From an uncultured Collinsella sp. (GTDB taxonomy: Bacteria; Actinomycetota; Coriobacteriia; Coriobacteriales; Coriobacteriaceae), in the NCBI GenBank assembly GCA_900551605.1, contig URWS01000062.1, positions 1 to 7,680 on the forward strand: a stretch of DNA of 7,680 nucleotides, written 5' to 3'. Position 1 is the first letter of the stretch, and each line of letters starts with the position of its first letter. Made by a program: the position numbers and the translations under genes. The notes beneath the pieces were generated by a model that saw only the letters and a list, made by a program, of their open reading frames with translations, was not told the DNA's origin and did no database searches. Below, piece after piece: positions 4,573 to 7,680 of this stretch.

Positions 4573-5925
4573 ATGGCATTCAACGACTTGATCGCCCAGA
4601 AAATAAAGGACTTTGAACAGCAGGGGGTTCCGCAGGTCTTTGAGCGAGACCTTGATCTAGGAAACCCACAGGAGCCAAAGCGCGACAACATCGTAAATGT
4701 GATTGTGGGGGCCCGCCGTTGTGGAAAGACGTATCGCCTGTATCAGGAGATGCGGCGGCTTCAGAGCCGGGGCGTCGAGCTTGACCGGATGCTTTACTTC
4801 AATTTTGAGGATGAGCGCTTGCGCCCGTATGAGCCATCGCTGCTGGCGGACGTGCTCGACACGTTCTATGCGCTGTATCCTGCTGCTCGAACCGAGGGCG
4901 CTTACATTTTCTTTGACGAGATCCAGGAAATTCCCGAATGGGGTGCGTTTCTGCGGCGTGTAGTCGATACGGAGAAAGCGACCGTCTATGTGACGGGATC
5001 TTCTTCTAAGATGCTGTCCTCAGAACTTAAGAGCGAGTTCAGGGGTCGTTCTCTTGTGCGAGAGCTTTTTCCGTTGAGTTTTTCGGAATACGTTCGATAT
5101 AAGACGGGGAGCGTTCCCGAGCCAGATGCGACCTTTTCCCCGAGCGATGCAGCGCTGCTTCGACATCATCTGATCGGGTATCTTGAACGAGGGGGATTCA
5201 TCGCGACACTTGAGCAGACGCCTGCAGACGCGATTCAGCTGCTACAGGAATATGCTTCGCGAACGGTCGCCATGGACGTCGTTGAACGTTACGACGTCAA
5301 GAACCCTCGCCTGGCATCGCTGTTCTTGACGCGGTGTATGGCATCTTCGGGACGAGAGCTGTCAGTGAACAAAGTGTACAACGAGTTCAAGAGCAGACAG
5401 ATACCCGTCAGTCGTAATTCGCTCAGCGACTTACTTGAGTATTATGAGGACGCCTACCTGTTATTTTCTGTGCCGGAGTTCACGCGTTCACTGGCAAATA
5501 ACATGCGGTCTGCGTCTAAGGTCTACGCTGTCGACCCTGCGATGTTTGGAGCATTCTCTCCCGCATCAGCATTGGACCAGGGCCAGAGGCTCGAGACCGC
5601 AGTGTTCAATGCGCTAAGAAGAAGGACTCCCGCGGTGAGGACCGGCTCGGTCTGCCGCCTGCTGATCAAAGAGAAGAGCAAAAGCCATGAGGTGGACTTT
5701 GTGGCTGGGGACGCGCTTCTCATGCGGGCTTATAGCCTGATTCAGGTGAGTGCGGATATGGCAAGTGAGAAAACGCGCGAGCGCGAAATTGCCGCGCTTG
5801 ATGCCTCGATGGCCCAGTTTGATCTTGGCGAGTCGGCAATCGTTACCATGGATGAACAGACCGATATTCCATGCGAGCACGGTGTGGTACACGTTATGCC
5901 CGCATGGAGGTGGCTCCTTGCCTAA
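4573..5925 (+). CDS. AAA+ ATPase of the AAA_14/DUF4143 family
   Basis: A 450-residue cytosolic P-loop ATPase. Walker A is GARRCGKT (46-53), the GxRRxGKT form typical of AAA_14. Walker B is YIFFDEIQEIPEW (111-123; D115, E116). The sensor region VTGSSSKMLSSEL (140-152) leads into FRGRSLVRELFPLSFSEY (156-173). About 245-300 looks like a winged helix (ELSVNKVYNEF, then SDLLEYYEDAYLLFSV). The C-terminal DUF4143-type part has LETAVFNALRRR (340-351), HEVDFVAG (372-379) and LIQVSADMASEKTREREIAAL (389-409), a layout resembling a restriction-endonuclease-like fold with QVS where a nuclease usually has ExK. Molecular function of the family is unsettled and I assign no substrate. The ATG at 4573 follows GGAG by four bases. 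The gene has its own elaborate promoter and less GC-ending codon use than clpB, suggesting an accessory or acquired gene. No strong terminator follows; the 73-base gap to the convergent gene holds only a 5-pair hairpin (5959-5982). Confidence 0.9.
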   Translation: MAFNDLIAQKIKDFEQQGVPQVFERDLDLGNPQEPKRDNIVNVIVGARRCGKTYRLYQEMRRLQSRGVELDRMLYFNFEDERLRPYEPSLLADVLDTFYALYPAARTEGAYIFFDEIQEIPEWGAFLRRVVDTEKATVYVTGSSSKMLSSELKSEFRGRSLVRELFPLSFSEYVRYKTGSVPEPDATFSPSDAALLRHHLIGYLERGGFIATLEQTPADAIQLLQEYASRTVAMDVVERYDVKNPRLASLFLTRCMASSGRELSVNKVYNEFKSRQIPVSRNSLSDLLEYYEDAYLLFSVPEFTRSLANNMRSASKVYAVDPAMFGAFSPASALDQGQRLETAVFNALRRRTPAVRTGSVCRLLIKEKSKSHEVDFVAGDALLMRAYSLIQVSADMASEKTREREIAALDASMAQFDLGESAIVTMDEQTDIPCEHGVVHVMPAWRWLLA

Positions 5926-5998
5926 TCATCTATGGACCTGTGGGGCCAGGACCTCCCGGCTCCTTCATCACGGTTAGGGAGCACCTTGCTGCGCCAGG

Positions 5999-7480
5999 CT
6001 AGTCCTGGGCTTTGATGCTCGGCAGCAGGATCTGCGCGAGGTAGTCGGTTTCGAGCTTAGTGGCACCATCGGCCTTGCCGTCTTTACCCACCAGGTCGTT
6101 CTTGATCTGACTATACGTATAGCGGTTGCCGGTCGTCAGCTCGACAAGCTCAACGGCCGTGTCCATGGGGTAGGTCGACACGGGGTTCTGCGTCCGTCCG
6201 TTGATGGTCTGGGGCACCACGTACGGATAGACGGGGCCGCTGGCGTAGACGGTATAACCGTTGCCTAGATTGGCCGCACCCAAAACCGTATCGCCTTCAT
6301 CGGGCGTAAAGCTCTCGCCCTCGCGCACCGCGACGAGCGTCACGAGCGGCGTATTGGCGTCGTCGCCCAGATAGATGCATAGCGTGCTTCCGTTTTGCCA
6401 AGTTGCGACCTTGCCGTACCACTCGACGGGAATATCGAGCTGGTAGAGGTCGGTTGCCTTGTGACGGGCGTCGGCATCGCGGGCGGACTGTGCCTTTTGC
6501 GCGCTCACGGCATTGACGGCGGCGTCGCGCCGCGCGGTTGCCGCCTGCTGAAGTATCTTGGCGGCCGCGGCGGAGCTCGCACCGCCTTCCTCGGCATACT
6601 TGGCGGCGGCATCGATCTGGTCGTCAGTCACCGTGTCGGCCGAAGGCACCTTGAGCTTAAAGGCGGCCTGGGCACTTAAATCCTGTCCATCGCTCTTAAC
6701 GGTGACCTGCGTCTTGGTGGTCGGGACGGTATAGACGGTGCCGTCGGCCGCGATGGGGGAGGCGGCGATGGAGAGCGTGTAATCGCCGGGCAGCAGTTTG
6801 ATGCCGCGGCCGTGCTCGTCAACATAGAGTGTTTCGCTCACGGAGGAGCCATCAGCGTCCTGACCGCTCACCTGTACGGGAATCTTGGAGCCGGTGGAAC
6901 AGTCGAGGCCCGCGGCATGCACGCCAATCTGCACTGACATCATCGTGTGGGCATTGGCGGCGGCAGCGGCAGCCTGCTCTTGCTGATATCCGTTCCAGGC
7001 AGCATAGCCTGCACCGCCGGCGACGAGCGCGACGGCTACGACACCGGCGACCATCAGATTGCGGCGCTTGGGCGACATCTTGCGATGGCGAACCTCGGCC
7101 TCGCGTGCCGAGGGAACGGACGGCAGGGGAATATCGCCCATGGCGATGGTCTCGTCCACGGCTGGTGCGGAACCCAGGCCAGGAAGCTCGCGGGTCAGCG
7201 AATCCTCGGCAGGCAAGCTGTCGAGCAAGACGGTTTCCTCGCCCGTGTCGGATTCGGGCTGATTGCCGGCCTCGCTTTCGTCCTCTTCGGCTTCGTCAGG
7301 AGCGTCTTTGGCGTCGCTGCCTTCGTCCTCAGTGTCTTCGTGCACCTCGTCCTGCGCGTCGACGGCCGAATCGCTAAACGAGAGCTCGTCTAGCGCGATC
7401 CGGTCAAGGCTCTCCAGGGCTTCGGCACATGCTTCCGCATCCTGGGCCGCATCCTCGCGGCCATACGTCTCATCGCTCAT
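5999..7480 (-). CDS. Single-pass membrane protein with acidic cytoplasmic N terminus, unknown function
   Basis: The 493-residue product starts at the ATG at 7480-7478, preceded by GGGGG (7489-7485) four bases away. The frame extends 13 codons further (to 7519), but without a ribosome site. Residues 1-130 are strongly acidic, low-complexity and probably disordered, with two similar motifs, EETVLLDSLP (81-90) and DETIAMGDIPLP (109-120). A basic stretch (RHRKMSPKRR, 131-140) precedes the single membrane helix (about 141-162), placing the N terminus inside and the rest outside. Residues 180-278 look like a beta-sandwich or Ig-like domain (GSKIPVQVSG, LPGDYTLSIAASPIAADGTVY). An Ala-rich helical, possibly coiled-coil, linker spans about 280-345. 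The C-terminal domain (346-493) begins YQLDIPVEWYGKV. I associate this layout with surface proteins of Coriobacteriia, but name no family. The strongly GC-ending codons look native. It is convergent with the ATPase gene. Confidence 0.88.
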   Translation of the reverse strand: MSDETYGREDAAQDAEACAEALESLDRIALDELSFSDSAVDAQDEVHEDTEDEGSDAKDAPDEAEEDESEAGNQPESDTGEETVLLDSLPAEDSLTRELPGLGSAPAVDETIAMGDIPLPSVPSAREAEVRHRKMSPKRRNLMVAGVVAVALVAGGAGYAAWNGYQQEQAAAAAANAHTMMSVQIGVHAAGLDCSTGSKIPVQVSGQDADGSSVSETLYVDEHGRGIKLLPGDYTLSIAASPIAADGTVYTVPTTKTQVTVKSDGQDLSAQAAFKLKVPSADTVTDDQIDAAAKYAEEGGASSAAAAKILQQAATARRDAAVNAVSAQKAQSARDADARHKATDLYQLDIPVEWYGKVATWQNGSTLCIYLGDDANTPLVTLVAVREGESFTPDEGDTVLGAANLGNGYTVYASGPVYPYVVPQTINGRTQNPVSTYPMDTAVELVELTTGNRYTYSQIKNDLVGKDGKADGATKLETDYLAQILLPSIKAQD

Positions 7481-7582
7481 ATATCCCCCAATGCAATATC
7501 GGCTCAACACTGTACCCAAAAATGGAGCAATATAAAGCGCATACGAAATATAAGATCCGATTTAACCCGAGTGCATTGTTCA

Positions 7583-7618
7583 GCCGCATCCTCGCGGCAG
7601 CAAAAAGCCCCCGGAACG
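7583..7618. terminator. Possible interrupted terminator half next to an insertion
   Basis: AAAAAGCCCCCGGAACG (7602-7618) looks like the left half of a bidirectional terminator: its complement would be a GC-rich arm followed by a T-run on the minus strand. No matching right arm occurs before the window ends; instead an IS-like end begins at 7626. A small hairpin GCCGC/GCGGC (7583-7598) lies beside it. This is an interpretation that depends on sequence outside the window. Confidence 0.3.
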
Positions 7619-7631
7619 CGAACGATGAACT

Positions 7632-7670
7632 GCCTCCCATTTCTTGGACACGAGAAATGGGAGGCTTTTT
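7632..7670 (+). promoter_or_regulatory. Hairpin containing the ribosome binding site of the next gene
   Basis: GCCTCCCATTTCT (7632-7644) pairs perfectly with AGAAATGGGAGGC (7653-7665), 13 pairs with an 8-base loop, followed by five T (7666-7670). The right arm contains GGGAGG (7659-7664), ideally spaced from the ATG at 7671. In a transcript entering from the left, this site would be paired and the T-run would favour termination. Such insulation from outside transcription is well known for several insertion sequences. If the IS reading is wrong, this is a plain strong terminator. Confidence 0.7.
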
Positions 7671-7680
7671 ATGCGTGTCG
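7671..7680 (+). CDS. Start of a gene running off the right edge, probably transposase OrfA
   Basis: The ATG at 7671 has GGAGG six bases upstream. Only MRV is visible, so no product can be read from the sequence. The assignment to an IS3-family OrfA rests entirely on the preceding terminal structure. Confidence 0.4.

Larger units (their letters stand above)
7626..7680 (+). mobile_element. Probable left end of an IS3-family (IS150-like) insertion sequence
   Basis: From TGAACTGCCTCCC (7626) the sequence follows the layout I know from IS150-group left ends: a TG-starting terminus, a C-rich arm, TTGGACA (7644-7650), a G-rich complementary arm, a T-run, and then the ATG of the first transposase frame. 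The element continues beyond the window, so the right end, target duplication and transposase are unseen. The bases just before it (for example CGA, 7623-7625) would be the target duplication. The alternative is an ordinary terminator followed by an unrelated gene. Confidence 0.55.

Noticed and set aside
5926..5998. Terminator between the convergent ATPase and membrane-protein genes
   Set aside because: Only short stems are present (GCTCC/GGAGC at 5959-5982, and CCAGGAC/GTCCTGG far apart at 5946-6008), with no T-run on either strand.
7481..7519. Thirteen-residue longer start for the membrane protein
   Set aside because: No ribosome binding site before 7519, whereas the ATG at 7480 follows GGGGG at a workable distance.

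Overview
The window looks like chromosome from a high-GC Gram-positive gut bacterium, most likely a Collinsella-like member of the Coriobacteriia. This is inferred from the GC-rich, GC-ending codons of clpB, the style of an acidic, single-pass membrane protein, and intergenic repeats that resemble ones I associate with that group. No marker gene here fixes the taxonomy.

Layout. Positions 1-511 (minus) hold the start of an unrecognised membrane-anchored protein that runs off the left edge. Positions 512-1416 hold no convincing protein gene but much structure: a possible small transcription unit with promoter-like boxes at 685-713 and a terminator at 926-957, a hairpin at 961-998, three large hairpins repeating every 80-81 bases (1005-1222), a second partial copy of the 975-999 sequence, and then the clpB promoter region and leader. 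Positions 1417-4044 (plus) encode a complete ClpB disaggregase, followed by a strong terminator (4091-4126). A 64-residue Pro/Lys-rich and acidic small protein follows (4179-4373) and ends at another large hairpin. Positions 4573-5925 (plus) encode an AAA_14/DUF4143-type ATPase, expressed from a TATAAT box set between three evenly spaced pseudo-palindromes. Positions 5999-7480 (minus) encode a 493-residue single-pass membrane protein, convergent with the ATPase. The right edge (7626 onward) looks like the left end of an IS3-family (IS150-like) insertion sequence, with a hairpin that contains the transposase ribosome binding site.

The genes do not form one pathway. clpB is a stand-alone heat-shock-type gene. 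The ATPase is an accessory-type gene with its own elaborate operator. The two minus-strand membrane proteins are unrelated to each other as far as can be seen. The signals most worth following are the triple operator of the ATPase gene and the periodic hairpin array upstream of clpB, whose imperfect pairs are almost all G-U pairs when read as plus-strand RNA.
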